Part shown: piece after piece, positions 1 to 11,899 of the stretch
How the letters are laid out: the number at the start of each line of letters is the position of its first letter
How positions within the stretch are numbered: the stretch's first letter is position 1
Program-made: the position numbers and the translations under genes
Notes under the pieces: generated by a model
The model's input: the letters and a program-made list of their open reading frames with translations, nothing else
Database searches by the model: none
Told to the model about the DNA's origin: nothing
Source: Strongylocentrotus droebachiensis
Lineage: Eukaryota; Echinodermata; Echinoidea; Camarodonta; Strongylocentrotidae
Assembly: GCA_035222895.1 (NCBI GenBank)
Contig: JAVYIG010001826.1
Location: 82,001 to 146,000 of the forward strand
Direction of reading: 5' to 3'
Length of the DNA: 64,000 bases

Positions 1-2211
1 ATATATGTATATAGTATTGCTTATGATCAGTGCACCAGTCCATTGTAAAGGGAAACAGCAGTCATGCTAACTGATTTAATATAACACCTAGACCGATACG
101 TAGTTGCAGAAAAAGAGGTGAGTGATCTAAAATGTCTGAGTCAATACCAGCAGAAATTCGGTGTTTTTTTGTTTAATATTTCCTTTTTACATTGACGTAT
201 AAATACAATATAAGGTAGACACCTGGTAACTTATGAGGCTTTTTAAAATCTGGTTTATAAAATCATCATTTTCCTTAGACTGAAATAGTTAAACTGGGTC
301 TAGATCACTGAACTCTAGGCTACATATTGCTGAATTCAGTGTTATATATTATATGTCTTGCTGGTGATTAACAGAGAGCATTTGAGCTAAGACCAATGTG
401 AGAATGGCCTTTTAGACTCAGTTTGGTTACTTGGATATACCACGAAGAAACAGACTGCACCACTCCCTCCTCAATGTACTTGATCGTGAACCCGGAAGTA
501 ACAATTGTCGCGTTTAAAAAAACTTGTGATCATATTGATATCGTTCATACGTAAACTTTTCAGTGGTTGTATGTCCTGGGGGAAATGTGATAATTTTGAT
601 ATTTTATTGTGATATAAATGCGTAATAAACTATGAATACTATTGGTTAAAATTTCAGATTACGATTTAAAACAAAGGTGTGGTAGTAGTGGCAGTGGGGT
701 GTAGTAAAGTGGATCATTCACTTGACTCTCAATCCAAGAGTTGGAGTTCCGAATCGACAACCGGCACTAACGCCATTTAGAAAATGTTGTATAGTGTGTG
801 TGTGGGGTGGGCATAGGGCACTACTTTTTTCAATACAAATGCTTGGCAAACTGAGATCGAGGTTTTATTGGGCGATCTAAGGTTGGTGGGATTTCCCAGT
901 CACTATAAATAGACTAAATACATTCACGTTTTAGTACCACTCATGATCAGTGGACCACCACATTGCAAAGGCATATAGTATACATGTTTACTAATTTGAT
1001 TTAACACCTTCACTGATTAACATGTAATGAGGGGAAAAGATCGAGGCATTTAAAAAGGAATGCAGTAAAAATTTGGAATAATTTTGTTTGACATTGTTGT
1101 ACGGAATGGAATGCATGGAATGATTTTGACCATGATTTATTTATAATAGATCTAAATAATAGTAAACATTTTCAGAATGTATTGAATAATAATTGGCGAG
1201 TGTTTGTTTTTGCGTGACTGTTAAAGCATGTGTATGCTACTGTGTTTATCAACTAGGGGACCTACTTCCTTAAGTCATGACTGACGGCAATGAGGATTAA
1301 TGCCTCAAAAAAGGGCACTAATATAGCACATCGACACAGGTTTGATCCTGGGCCCCACAGCTACTAGGCCATTGATTTGCCACTGAATCATGCAGGGGCT
1401 AGAGTAGGGGGCAGCCCCCACAACTATTTTAAAAAACAAAGAAAAAACAATAAATTTTCAATAATTCATTGCACTTTCCCCTGGTCCCAATCAACAAAAT
1501 CTCTATACGGCCATGCATTATGGTTCAAGGCATGACCACAATTAACATAACAAAAAGAGGATCATAGGGGACCAATGGTCACCGATTATGTATTGGTTGT
1601 TATATAGAAGGAGCAAGTAGCTATATTAATGCAGTGTCATTTAAATACAAATTTGTCATGAATTATTTATTATTCTTACACGTTATATAAATATGTATGC
1701 ATGTAAATATTTCAGGTTATAATGTGATTCTTAACATAGCTAACATATAAGCTAGTGATTCGGCCAAACATGATGATTTCCTTTTAAATAGTATATTTCA
1801 ATGTGCATAAGTACATGTTTATAGAGTCTGCTTTTGAAACTTCATCAAAATTTAATTCAGAATGTTGCCTAATAAGTTTTAGAGTTATTCAAAGCATGAA
1901 CTCCATGTTAAGAATAAAATGTGTTTATCTGCATCATATCTGAAGGTTGATCAAGGATTATATTTTATTTCGTTACTGTCAGTACTTTGCTTTAGATTAA
2001 TTAAGAAACAATGTAATTGTTATTTTGTCAAATGCAAAAATGCTGAAATGAGGATGGTAAACTACGCTTCTAAGACTTCTGTTTAAAATGTTTGTTTTAT
2101 TTTCTACGGTTTACCTTTGACCATGGGCTTCAGTGGTGGAATGTATTATGACTTGTATACGTCAGTTTTTGGGGAAGTTTGTTACTAGCATGACTAGTCG
2201 CGATTCATGTA
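1..2211. other. AT-rich non-coding flank
   Basis: No convincing reading frame or spliced exon was recognised here. The stretch is AT-rich. At about 664-790 a segment with a degenerate tRNA-like B-box resembles the 5' part of a SINE, but it is too weak for a separate call. Confidence 0.5.
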
Positions 2212-2515
2212 GAGGTGTTGTGGTCTACTCTAGTGGATAAGTTGCTTGGTTGTGAATCACCTGGTTCGCGGTTCGAGTCCCACCACTGCACTAATGTCCT
2301 TTGGCAAGACAGTATTCTATATTGCATGGTTACTCTCCACCCATCCCAGGTGTAAACTGAATAGGTACCCAGTGGAAATAAATTCGTGAATGCTTATGAG
2401 CACATTATCATGGTAGGTTGGCTAAAGCCGGGAAAGTAATATGATTGCAGGGCCTCGTGCCGGACCCTCGGGGAGAACAGTATGTGTATTGATGAGGATC
2501 TAGCTTAAAAAGGCA
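2212..2515 (+). repeat. tRNA-derived SINE
   Basis: An RNA polymerase III type promoter is visible: an A-box-like stretch near 2231-2249 (TAGTGGATAAGTTGCTTGG) and a near-perfect B box GGTTCGAGTCC at 2270-2280. A non-tRNA body follows, ending in an ATT/ATG microsatellite tail at 2517-2612. This head-body-tail order is typical of tRNA-derived SINEs. I see no cloverleaf that would make it a functional tRNA. The body looks like SINEs I associate with echinoderm genomes, from memory and unchecked. Confidence 0.7.
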
Positions 2516-2516
2516 T

Positions 2517-2612
2517 CATTATTATTATGATGATTATTTTTATTATCATTTTCATTAGTATTATTATTTTTACCATTACTATTGTAATTATTATTATCAT
2601 CATCATCATTTT
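2517..2612. repeat. ATT/ATC-rich microsatellite
   Basis: Imperfect runs of ATT, ATG and ATC trinucleotides directly follow the SINE body and probably form its 3' tail. Confidence 0.7.
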
Positions 2613-2840
2613 TCCTCATTGACTGAAGAGCGACAAAAGAAAAAAAGTTTTTTCTCAATCCAATTCTGTACTACTACAACCCGTTGATAAATAACATGAT
2701 TCATTTTTTATCAAGATAAAATGGAATATCATATTTTTACGCGTTATATTCTGTAGGGAAAGACGCGAGGATTATGGATACACTCCTCTTTTATACCGTC
2801 AGATGAATCGAAGCTACACGTACTAATCATTGTGTTTTTT

Positions 2841-2868
2841 CCTTTTCTTTTATCACGTTTCCCTGTAG
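2841..2868 (+). other. 3' splice site before TRIM coding exon
   Basis: A pyrimidine-rich tract (CCTTTTCTTTTATCACG, then TTTCCCTGTAG) ends in AG at 2867-2868, ten bases before the ATG at 2879. This suggests a 5' non-coding exon upstream and one uninterrupted coding exon, common for invertebrate TRIM genes. The upstream exon was not found. Confidence 0.6.
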
Positions 2869-2878
2869 AAATCGAATC

Positions 2879-4738
2879 ATGGCTGATGCATTCAAGAATG
2901 TCATTACTCAGAATCTGGAGTGTCCTGTATGTCTGAATACCTTCACCGATCCCAAGATCCTGTCTTGTTCGCACACCTACTGCAAGGCCTGTCTGAACAA
3001 ACTCTTAGGATGCCATGGTAACGACCAGATGCTACGATGCCCTGTCTGCAGAGCTGAAACCCGGGTCTCAAACCAAGATGTCAGCAAATTACCGACAAAT
3101 CTAGCTTTGAAGTCTCTCATAGAGGATGTGAAGAATCAACATCAGTTTTGCACGAATTGTAAATCCGAGGATAAACCCCAAGCTGTTGTCTACTGTCAAG
3201 ACTGTGGTATGTATCTCTGTATTACTTGCCACAACGCACACTCTCTGTGGCAAAACTTCATCACTCATGAGGTTTTAGCCATGAGTGAGATCGAATCAGG
3301 AAAGGTATCAGTACGTAAGTTTCGTAAATGCAAGAAACACCCCAAAGAGGATGAGGAGTGCTTCTGTTCCGAATGCAGGAGATTTGCCTGCTTTAGGTGT
3401 GTTGTCATGGAGCATACAAACGATGGACATCGAGTCATCGAGGCAGCTGTTTATGAAAGCAGCCATCTGAAGGGTGTCGAAGACCTCAAATCAAAGGCTG
3501 ACAAGAAACGCTCTTGTTTACAGAAATACGTTGATTTCATTGATAACCAGAGGGAGCATATGAAAAATGTGCAGAAGCAGTGTACAGATGATATCAACAA
3601 AGCATATGAAGAATCAGTCAGGCAGTTGAAAGAGCGAAAAGAAATCATTATTGGTGAACTGAAGGGGAGGACCGAAGGAGTAGAGAAAGAACTAGACGAA
3701 ATGAAGAAATCAGCTCAGGAGCGCATCACTCACTTGACCACCATAGCTGACGTGGTAACCAATAGGACAAAGATACCGTTAGATATGGATGCTTTGGCTG
3801 CACACGACACTCTATGTCAAGACTTACAAGAGGCCCTGAAACAAGAAGATCCTGACTACAAACAGCCGTTGCAATCGTGCAAGAAAGGAAATCGTGTCCG
3901 TTTTAAGAGAAAAATTGGAATGGACGTGCTAACTCTCGGTAAGATCGTAAATGCAGTTGCAGAGAACAGCGCTTTTCCTTCAAAGAGTATCGCCTTGCCT
4001 ACTAAGAATACCATGAGTGCCATGGTTAGTACACCAAATGGTAGGATGGCAGTGGGATGTAGTACAGGTGGCATGGAGATCTTCTCTGCTGATGGGCAGC
4101 TCCAGCAGACATGTTTTAAACATGTTGCGATTTATGGAGTAGGGTTCCTCTCTGATGATCGGTGTGTTATACTTAATGACTCAAACAATATCACATTGTA
4201 CAAAAAGTACACAAGGTACACAAAGTACACAAAGTTGAATGTAATGTTTGAGACTCTGAGTCACGATGAAGGTGGATTTGGTAGCCTCACTGTAGACAGT
4301 GATGATCAGATCTATGTTAGCTACACGAAAGCTCGAAAGATCCAGGCATTCTCACCAGCAGGTGGGAAGGCAATCAGGGAGATACCATGTGATAGGTATG
4401 AGCCTCTACAAATTACTAGTTATAAAGATTACATGATCACAACATCTGGTAATACAATACGATTGATTGACAAACAAGGTGTTGTAAAATATAGATTAGC
4501 GGAATCAGATGATGATCTACACGCTGTTGTGTCTCAATGTAATACAATCCTGATAGCCACCGTGAAGCACAATGTAGGTTTGGTCAGAATTGATGAGTAC
4601 ACTAACGAGCTGAAGTATGTCCAGAACCTTATCATGGATTACAAGATTGAGAAGCCCAAGTTCTGTTGGTACTGTCTCCATCAGTACCAATCAGGAGAGA
4701 TCGCTTTCTGCACTCCTAATAAGCTCTATATTATTTGA
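2879..4738 (+). CDS. TRIM-like E3 ubiquitin ligase (RING, B-boxes, coiled coil, propeller-like end)
   Basis: A 619-residue protein with tripartite-motif order. The RING finger has the full C3HC4 set at C15, C18, C30, H32, C35, C38, C54 and C57. A first B-box (about 91-138) starts CTNC and a second (about 150-190) carries KCKKHP, CFCSEC and a later GHR. Residues about 200-300 are charged and heptad-rich, as expected for the coiled coil that dimerises TRIM proteins. Residues about 375-619 form repeated short beta-type stretches such as RMAVGCSTGGMEIFSADG and QIYVSY, like the NHL/propeller ends of TRIM2/3/56-type proteins, so substrate recruitment is the likely role of that part. Family knowledge says the RING recruits E2-ubiquitin. 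The ATG at 2879 is the first in-frame ATG after the splice acceptor and is followed at once by the RING. The gene lies outside the tandem array and is a single copy here. The exact family member cannot be named. Confidence 0.93.
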   Translation: MADAFKNVITQNLECPVCLNTFTDPKILSCSHTYCKACLNKLLGCHGNDQMLRCPVCRAETRVSNQDVSKLPTNLALKSLIEDVKNQHQFCTNCKSEDKPQAVVYCQDCGMYLCITCHNAHSLWQNFITHEVLAMSEIESGKVSVRKFRKCKKHPKEDEECFCSECRRFACFRCVVMEHTNDGHRVIEAAVYESSHLKGVEDLKSKADKKRSCLQKYVDFIDNQREHMKNVQKQCTDDINKAYEESVRQLKERKEIIIGELKGRTEGVEKELDEMKKSAQERITHLTTIADVVTNRTKIPLDMDALAAHDTLCQDLQEALKQEDPDYKQPLQSCKKGNRVRFKRKIGMDVLTLGKIVNAVAENSAFPSKSIALPTKNTMSAMVSTPNGRMAVGCSTGGMEIFSADGQLQQTCFKHVAIYGVGFLSDDRCVILNDSNNITLYKKYTRYTKYTKLNVMFETLSHDEGGFGSLTVDSDDQIYVSYTKARKIQAFSPAGGKAIREIPCDRYEPLQITSYKDYMITTSGNTIRLIDKQGVVKYRLAESDDDLHAVVSQCNTILIATVKHNVGLVRIDEYTNELKYVQNLIMDYKIEKPKFCWYCLHQYQSGEIAFCTPNKLYII

Positions 4739-4829
4739 CTGAAAATAATGAATGTTTCCCCATTTTTTTAAATGTATGATACCACTGTTTCGTATTAATT
4801 TTTACTTCTTACAATTGCTCTTGTTGTTT

Positions 4830-4835
4830 ATTAAA
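4830..4835 (+). terminator. Candidate polyadenylation signal of the TRIM gene
   Basis: ATTAAA lies about 95 bases after the TRIM stop codon in AT-rich sequence. A second candidate, AATAAA, is at 5145-5150. Either could serve; the true cleavage site cannot be seen. Confidence 0.45.
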
Positions 4836-4838
4836 GAG

Positions 4839-7142
4839 TTTAAGATTTTTGAAAGTCGACTTATTGATTGTATGGTGTATGTTGCAAAGGTATTTTAAAA
4901 GTAAATGTCAAAATAAGAGTTTATGTTTTTATCTGAAGGACTTTTTCTCTATTTTTCTGTTTTCGATGTTTATTTTCCGTCTTGCAGAGAAAGTGGGAGA
5001 AATAGCATGGAACTTTTCTGAAATACCTGATTCATTTATCACTTTTCGGAAATGTTTGTTTTGGTCTCTGTTACCATGTTTTCACTTTCTTTTCTTAATA
5101 TATTGTTGATAGACATTTGTGTCAATCCTATCTAAACCCATAGAAATAAAATAGTACGTATTAGAAAAGAATCTCACTATTACTCCGATGAATGCAGAAA
5201 CATTAAATAAAACGGTCTTTATAAGTTCTAGAAAATTCTGTAAGTGTGTGATTTTACAGCTACTCTATGTTCGCTTTGTTCTAAAGATTTTATTAAACAT
5301 CACCCAGCAATTTTCTTTGTCAAAGCTGTTGCCGAGATTTGACATTGTAAATGTGTTTTAATAGGTCCTCCTGTGTTTAAAAGAAATAAAACACTTTTAA
5401 AAAGAAAAAAATATTGTGGGGACATTTACCATACAAAAATAATGCAGAGGCAATCGCATTTAGAGTTGCCTATCTATAGGGGACTTAAAAGCTTTACAAT
5501 TACATTACTGTATTATTATTGTTTTAGATTTATTCCCCGTTTCTTACGTTTTCTTCATCAACGTTATGCATCCCCGTTATTTTCGACAGAGTATGCATTA
5601 GTATCCACCAGGAATGCTGTTCTTTCCAGAATGCTCTTATATCCCTATATTCGTATTTAATTTAATCTTTGTCGCTATGTAATTATGTATTTACTGTACT
5701 TTTCTACTCGTGCCATTGCTCGTACTTGCTCATCTAACAGACTTAGAAATGTGAAAGTTGCTATAACGATCATGACTTTTTAAATGTACATGTATGTTAT
5801 TGTGTACTTAAGAAATCGCTATACACAAAGATAATTATGCGATGCTGGTTGTTATATTTTAACTTTTGGTTATTATTAAGCAGTAGACATCGGTTACTGG
5901 CAGTTGATTTTGTTTGTACTGTGCTATTAGGCCAAATAAAAAAAAAACATGTTAGCGTCCTGTTTTTTTGAAAAATAGGAAGGAGGAGGCCCTTTTTTTC
6001 TTTTAAAATGGCCTCTCAAAATGGCCGCTCGGTAAATTTCCCCTGACAGTCGGCTATTTTTCAAAATGGGGGGGGGGGGGGGGGCACGTGTTTAAAAAGG
6101 AAAAACGGCCAGCAGTTTTAACTCGAGAGGGAGCTTGTGAAACATAGTTGTACCCTGTTATATATGAAATGTACTCCGGATTCTTAGGCAGATAATAGTG
6201 TTTATTGTGAGCAAATCGTTATTTCATCCTCCTCAAAATTTAGCAAGATCTTTGAATCTTTCTCCGTACTAGATAATTTTTCTGTTTTCTGGATATGTTA
6301 CAACTTACAATACAAGAGCCATCCACACTTTTATGAGATATTGAAATAGTTCATTTTGCTGTACAAATAAATGTTGAGATTTACCTCAAATTCAGTCTGA
6401 AGTTGAAAGAGCTTTTGTGCAACCGTCGCATTAAAGGGCAATCCAACCTTAGTAATAATAGTGAGAGAGTTCTGAATGTTTAAAATTTATATGAGCTCAC
6501 TAAATCTGTTCAAATCTGAAATTGGCAGCTTGGTCAGTGGATTGGGACAATGACATAGTCATAGACAATTCCCCCGTTTGTCGTTTACAAAAATATCAAT
6601 AACTTCTTATTTTTTCGTAAGTTCCTTCTCCTTTGGGACACAACTCAAAACAGGGGGCACTTATTAGATAGTGAAAGGGTATCTGAGAAAGTAAAAGAGA
6701 TACTTATTATTAGAACTGTCCGAGACATTTTAATGTTTACTGACTTTATTATGTATTCAGAACTGAAAGTAAATGAAAAGCAATCTGCAAACTAATTAAA
6801 TGGCATTTTTCATACCTCAGAAGGGGCACTCATCAGAAATGAAAAGGTGCTCTTCTAAGAAGAGGAAATGCACTTATTAAAGGTAAAAGCGGCACAAATA
6901 GTGGGGTCAGTGAAACAAAAACGTAACTCCATTTTGGCCATTTTGAGAAAAAGTGGTTTATGTGTCACTGAGCACTTGGGCCTTCAGGAGTTAAGTCTAT
7001 GCTTCACTAGCCATTAACTCCAATTGGGGTGTTGGGTGGAGTTAAGTATTTGTGTTAAGTGGAAAGCTCACATTTATCTGAACGTTTTGATATCAAATAC
7101 TCATTTTTGCAAAATATGGAGTTACGTCTTTGTGTCACTGAA
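4839..7142. other. Non-coding spacer between TRIM gene and tandem array
   Basis: AT-rich sequence without supported genes. It contains a poly-G run at about 6068-6084 next to low-complexity sequence, and several short open frames (for example 4849-5109 and 5373-5660) that lack family signatures and proper starts. The homology with the later copies of unit A begins close to 7143. Confidence 0.6.
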
Positions 7143-7911
7143 CCCTCAAAGTAAAGAAATGGAAGTTATCAGGTTGACATCATTCGAGAATGTATATAAA
7201 TGCTCGAAACATGTCTATCATCACGATCATGACTATAGTACAGACAATTTAGGAAGATTAATGAGATAAAAGCTGTCTTACCTTTATTCGAAATATTAGT
7301 CGTAACAACAATAAACAAAGAATTACACATTTAATACACAGGTCCATGACACAGTGCCACGTAGAATACAAGTGTGTAATCGACAGGGTGCATAAAACAA
7401 ACACAAGATACACTTTACATGGAACACTATCGTAAAGCACAATAATCATTTCAAGATACTGAGGAGAAAGCAAAATTTGAAAGCCCTAAACGGTTACAAG
7501 CGAGCCGAATCTTTGCACATTTGTTGATAGAAACATTTCGTCAATTTCAATGTAAAATGAACTTGATCATGAATAATTGCAATTGTAATGTTTATTTTTT
7601 TTAAATTGGAATTGCCATAGTACTTTCTAACTGCTCATTATTTTTTTTTTGAATTGTTCTTCTTCTTAACACTAGTAACAGAAAGGGAACGGTATGGGTA
7701 GTTGATTTTCATAAATGTTGTAAAAAATATATTTCATTCTCTCAGACATGGTTTTAAATCAGACATTTCATTATGAATATTACGTTTGGTATATGGCCTA
7801 TATTATGAGACAACGACAGCAAAGTGTCCGATTAAATCGAACAGTTATAACATGAAATATTACATCAATTCTGCATTGTTATTTCTTTATACTTTATAGC
7901 AATTCCCAGGG

Positions 7912-8060
7912 CCCTGTTTCATAAAACTTGTTATCAATAACAAGTAACAATAGCTTTTATAAGCTACTGAAATCGATACATTTTATTGGCTAAGAGAATA
8001 TTGGTCATAGAAATTTAGCACTAGTGTTATTGATAACAGGTTACATGAAACAGGGCCCAG
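7912..8060. mobile_element. Palindromic MITE starting GGGCCCTGTTTCAT
   Basis: The ends GGGCCCTGTTTCATAAAAC and, on the other strand, GGGCCCTGTTTCATGTAACC are inverted copies. An inner inverted stretch (TTGTTATCAATAACA) continues the similarity. The same element sits at the matching place in A2 (about 34533-34685) and A3 (57448 onward), so it predates the duplication. Confidence 0.75.
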
Positions 8061-8098
8061 GTACCCACGTACACCTGGGTACTAGAGATGAAAGAATA

Positions 8099-8250
8099 GG
8101 GACTTTAAGATTTGCACGTCGACATATAGTGGACGGCTACGGATGACATCCTTTTAATGCACTGGCAGTGTCTTAAAAGGACGTCACATTGCCTTAAAAG
8201 GACGTCAGAAGTAGCAGTCCACTATCTCGACGTGCAAATCTAAAAGTCCC
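8099..8250. mobile_element. 152-bp hairpin MITE with TA target duplication, A1 only
   Basis: Terminal inverted repeats of about 50 bp begin GGGACTTTWAGATTTGCACG and are flanked by TA (8097-8098 and 8251-8252), as for Tc1/mariner-type insertions. A2 lacks it. Almost the same position in A2 holds an unrelated truncated LINE (36293-36987). A related end is found at 63706 inside the downstream LINE. Confidence 0.8.
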
Positions 8251-9156
8251 TAATATGTGGCAAAACACAGGACCTCTGGTATGAGAGTATAGTCCCTTGA
8301 TCAATGTACATGTACCACAGTGCTCCCATGCATGGAGGATCGCAACGTCTCTTGGTGGCTCTTGGCTGATTGCTATTGACTATGAGTTATACAATTACAT
8401 CTAAGACAAACTTCGAGAACTCAAAGCTAGATTCCGAATAGATTAAAGGCATCTTTTAACAATGTTAAATCTGAGATACATGGCCCTACGTGTCAGCAGT
8501 GTCTGTGATATGGTGTAATATTGAAGCTCTAAACAAAATTGCGCTTCAAAATGATCATGAAGTGCCTAAAAAAGTAGAAATCTTTGAAGGACCGGTTTTA
8601 CCACACTCATTTACCCCAATAGACTGTAGTGTTATAAAAACCGTTAGGAAAACGAAAAATGAAATTTCGATTTCCAATCATAAATATCTTGATAGTCAGA
8701 CAGGCGATCGGCTTATGAAAGTCATGGGATTCCTGACTGACCTAAGGGTTTAATAATAATGATTGCAGCATGAGCTAAATCCAGGATTCTGTTTCAGAAT
8801 CTGAGGCAATGTAACCGAGTCACTTTAAGTAGTGGGACCCCAATGTTTAGAAGTCTTTGTGGGCCAAAGACGGTCCTCGATCTTCAGCCTCTAGTACATC
8901 TTTGGAAGATTCTACTCTCTTGATGCATGATAAGTAGAATTCACTTTTTGATGAGTCATAATTTTAAGGAGCACTTCCTTTAAAATTGAATCCACTCCAA
9001 AAAATAGTGGATTCCACTCCAGCTATTGGTTGAATTACTCTTTGAAAGTGGCTTTCCACGCCAGTGAAGTGATCCATATAATAATATAACTCCCCAGAAA
9101 GTTGATTTTCTCTCCTGAAGAGTAAAGGAAACTCGAAAGAACCGTATAGGTCCTGG

Positions 9157-9436
9157 GGGTGTTTCGCAAAGATCCTATGTTGAACTTAACTCTTAGTTGG
9201 ACTTAAATATTATGAAGAGCCATTCGGCAAAAATTTAAGTATTTTAGACTTTTCATAAACTCTACATCTAGAACTTGAAATCTCCTTGATAATAGAAAAT
9301 ATGAATGATTTGAATCAACATTTTATGCGTTTTAAAATAACTTTTACGAAATATTTTCAAAGATGCTAACGGCTTTCCATAATTTGTAAGTCTAACTTAG
9401 AGATAAGTTCAACTTAGGGTCTTTGTGAAACACCCC
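9157..9436. mobile_element. About 280-bp MITE with GGGTGTTTC termini, A1 only
   Basis: Ends GGGTGTTTCGCAAAGATCC and its inverted partner (GGGTCTTTGTGAAACACCC on the plus strand) are flanked by copies of CCTGG. A2 has the uninterrupted sequence GGTCCTGGAGGAAC at about 38050, an empty site. A loosely related piece occurs near 54133 in B2. Confidence 0.8.
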
Positions 9437-9512
9437 CCTGGAGGAACTATACCATCTCTAGGATGAGACGTCCACTAAAATCTATGAAATTATCAATTTG
9501 TAATAAACTGCT

Positions 9513-10198
9513 TTAAGATCTAGCTACTGACTCGTAGGATGGGGCTGCTGTCGTCTCATCTCTAATGTTTGTAGGTTGAATATCAAAAGTTGGATCCAAA
9601 GCTGCGTCGTAGGACGGAGGCGCAGTTCTGTTGTCACGCGGCGGTGACGGCGGTGGAGCTGTTGGCGTACTTTGCGGACGATTAGAGGTGACGTCCCCAT
9701 ACGCTGGAGGAAGGTCTGTGTGTGGCTCTGCCGGCGCTGATGGCGTGGCTCGTGATTGATCATCCGTTCCCGTTTCGGCTAGCGGAGGCCAGTTTAACGC
9801 TTCTCGAATTTCAGGATCACTGGAAGATACACTTTCCGTTCCTTCCTGTCGCTTTTTGCACGGGCCTCCACACCTTAGACATCGATTAAAGCATACCTGG
9901 ATTAAAAGTCCTAAAGCGCATAACCATTCGTACAATGGTGTCGGCATTATGCAGATACACAATCCAGCCAGCATATCGATAAAGCAGCTACAAAACCCGA
10001 TAAAGCAGCTATAAAACCCCTTTATCACCGCGCCTTTTCCTGCCGAGCAGCAAACGATGAGTACGATGAAGGAAATCACTGAGAGCACAATTGTGATAAT
10101 AGACTTTGCCGATGATCCATCCACTTGTTCTCCATCGTCGCCGTCACTAATTGTAGGCGCAGGAGAGTCTCTACTTGGGTCTCTACCACCCGAAACAA
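9513..10198 (-). CDS. Lectin-receptor copy 1, last coding exon: TM, Cys-rich stretch, PPxY tail
   Basis: Last coding exon of the copy-1 C-type lectin receptor, read right to left. A splice acceptor (TTAACATCACAG) lies just right of 10198. The exon enters with two bases that complete a codon begun in lectin exon c, so the phase fits. It encodes a short acidic Ser/Pro stalk, a hydrophobic segment (SIITIVLSVISFIVLIVCC) fit for a single membrane span, a second hydrophobic part with many cysteines (FYSCFIGFCSCFIDMLAGLC) suited to palmitoylation or membrane embedding, a basic CKKRQ stretch, and a Pro-rich tail ending PSYESVARS. PPAY and PPSY match the PPxY consensus bound by WW domains, such as those of Nedd4-family ligases; APSY is a variant. 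The stop codon is at 9513. Inference: a cell-surface receptor whose tail recruits a WW-domain partner. An ATG at 10124 opens a 203-residue frame, but I prefer the spliced reading because phases agree in both copies. Confidence 0.85.
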
Positions 10199-11016
10199 CT
10201 GTGATGTTAAGATAACATAGCAGGGCATGTTAATAAATAAAATAAAATAGACAAAACAGTTAACATGAGTATTACCAAACACAACATAATCAAATGGGAA
10301 CAGGTATGCTAAAAGCTATGTTTCACAAAAGGAAGTTGGGGGTAAAATTTACCCAATATTGGGTAAAAACGTATTTACATCAGCTTGAGAAAATGGAGTA
10401 GTTCAAACCAACATTGGGTAAAAGTGGAAAATGTATGTGTCCTTTCTACCAATGTTATTTTGGAATAGTTACCAAACATTGGTGTGTTTGTAGCATGTTT
10501 TCTACGTTATCAAAAACGATTTTCCTAAAGGTCATAACTTTTCCATATGGTTTTGTGAAATTCAAGACGTTGTATTTACTACCCCACATTTAAATACATG
10601 ACAATATATTTGAAGCAGAACTATATTTGTATATAGCTAAATATGTTTGTATTATGATAATGGTAACGAATGAACGAATGAAGAGTTTAAGTCCTGTTTT
10701 TATAACACACTACAATCGATTTGAATTGTATTGCCTACGTCCAAAGTAATTCATTGTTATATACTACTTTGTTTGTGTTTATGTTGTTGTTGTTGTCGTC
10801 GTCATGTTTGTACTAGGAAAATTGTAAAACTGTAGATCACTTGGAGAGAAAACTAAAAAAAAAATCGGCTATATGCACTAGTTTGGCCAGGAGGGATTAG
10901 ACCTCCCTGTATGGTCACTGACAGGTGGTTATCTCATCAAATCAAGCTCTCCATTAACATAAGAAAAAGGAGGCCTTTGGGGACTAATGGTCTCCAATTA
11001 GGTATTGTTTGCTATA

Positions 11017-11875
11017 CAGTGGGTCCCAGATAAAACGAAACCGAGAATTATCAATGTTTTATCATGACTTAATCACAATTATAATTGATAAATGACACAT
11101 ATCTGGAAAGCTTAGATCCTCTTCTTTCATTTGATGCAACTCATAATAATGCATATTTCACGCATGAGTGATTAAAATCAATTTGAAGAGAGGAACCCGA
11201 AAAGTCGTTTGGCGGGCGGTATCTGAATTTCATAGAGGAAATCCCATTTCTAGAAAGTTGAGTTCCCGCCCTTTTATATGACACCTCATTCAGGAAAAAT
11301 GAGCAAGGAATAACCAAGTTCTGTTTGTTTAAAGTAGTGCTTGCATCTCAATAATTTGATTAAACGAATTCGTTTTCACTGGCTACTGCTGTATCACCAA
11401 ACGAAATTAACAAAAGACTTAACTCCATTTCGTTGACAATCAGCCGTAGACGAAAGACTTCATGCATGGCTGATTGTCAACGAAACGGAGTTAAGTCTTT
11501 AGTCAATTCTGCTTTTTGCTACGGCAGGCAGCCAGTGAAAAACGAATTTGTTTGCTAAAATTATGTAAATGTAAGGGCTACTTTAAACAAACAGAACTTT
11601 GTCATTCCTTGCTCATTTTTCCTGATTGAGGTGTCATATGAAAATGTGTTTTTTCTCTTTGAAATTCAGATACCGCCCGCCAAACGACTTTTCGGTTTCC
11701 TCTCTTCAAATTGATTTTAATCATTCATGCGTAAAATATGCATCATAATGAGTTGCATCAAATGAAAGAGGAGGATCTAAGCTTTCCAAATATGTGTCAT
11801 TTATCAATTATAATTGTGATTAAGTCATGATAAAACATTGATAATTCTCGGTTTCGTTTTTTCTGGGACGCATTG
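11017..11875. mobile_element. Fold-back element copy 1 (859 bp, A1), TA target
   Basis: Nearly the whole element is one inverted repeat, with arms of roughly 410 bases and a short centre. It begins CAGTGGGTCCCAG and ends CTGGGACGCATTG, flanked by TA. A2 has the exact empty site (TTTGCTATATAGAGGGCG near 39788). No coding capacity. It lies in the last intron of lectin copy 1. Confidence 0.9.
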
Positions 11876-11899
11876 TATAGAGGGCGCAAATAGCTATCA

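Noticed and set aside
2212..2290. Possible tRNA gene
   Set aside because: The B box is good, but the stem pairing of a functional tRNA is not seen and a SINE body follows.
4849..5109. 86-codon plus-strand frame after the TRIM gene
   Set aside because: It starts at TTG, lies in the AT-rich TRIM 3' region and has no recognisable domain.
8490..8753. 87-codon plus-strand frame in A1
   Set aside because: The first visible start is not an ATG, no family is recognised, and most of it is deleted in A2, so it is not supported as a gene.
10076..10282. Alternative minus-strand frame over the start of the lectin tail exon
   Set aside because: Its phase does not match lectin exon c and it misses the membrane and PPxY parts that are kept in both copies.
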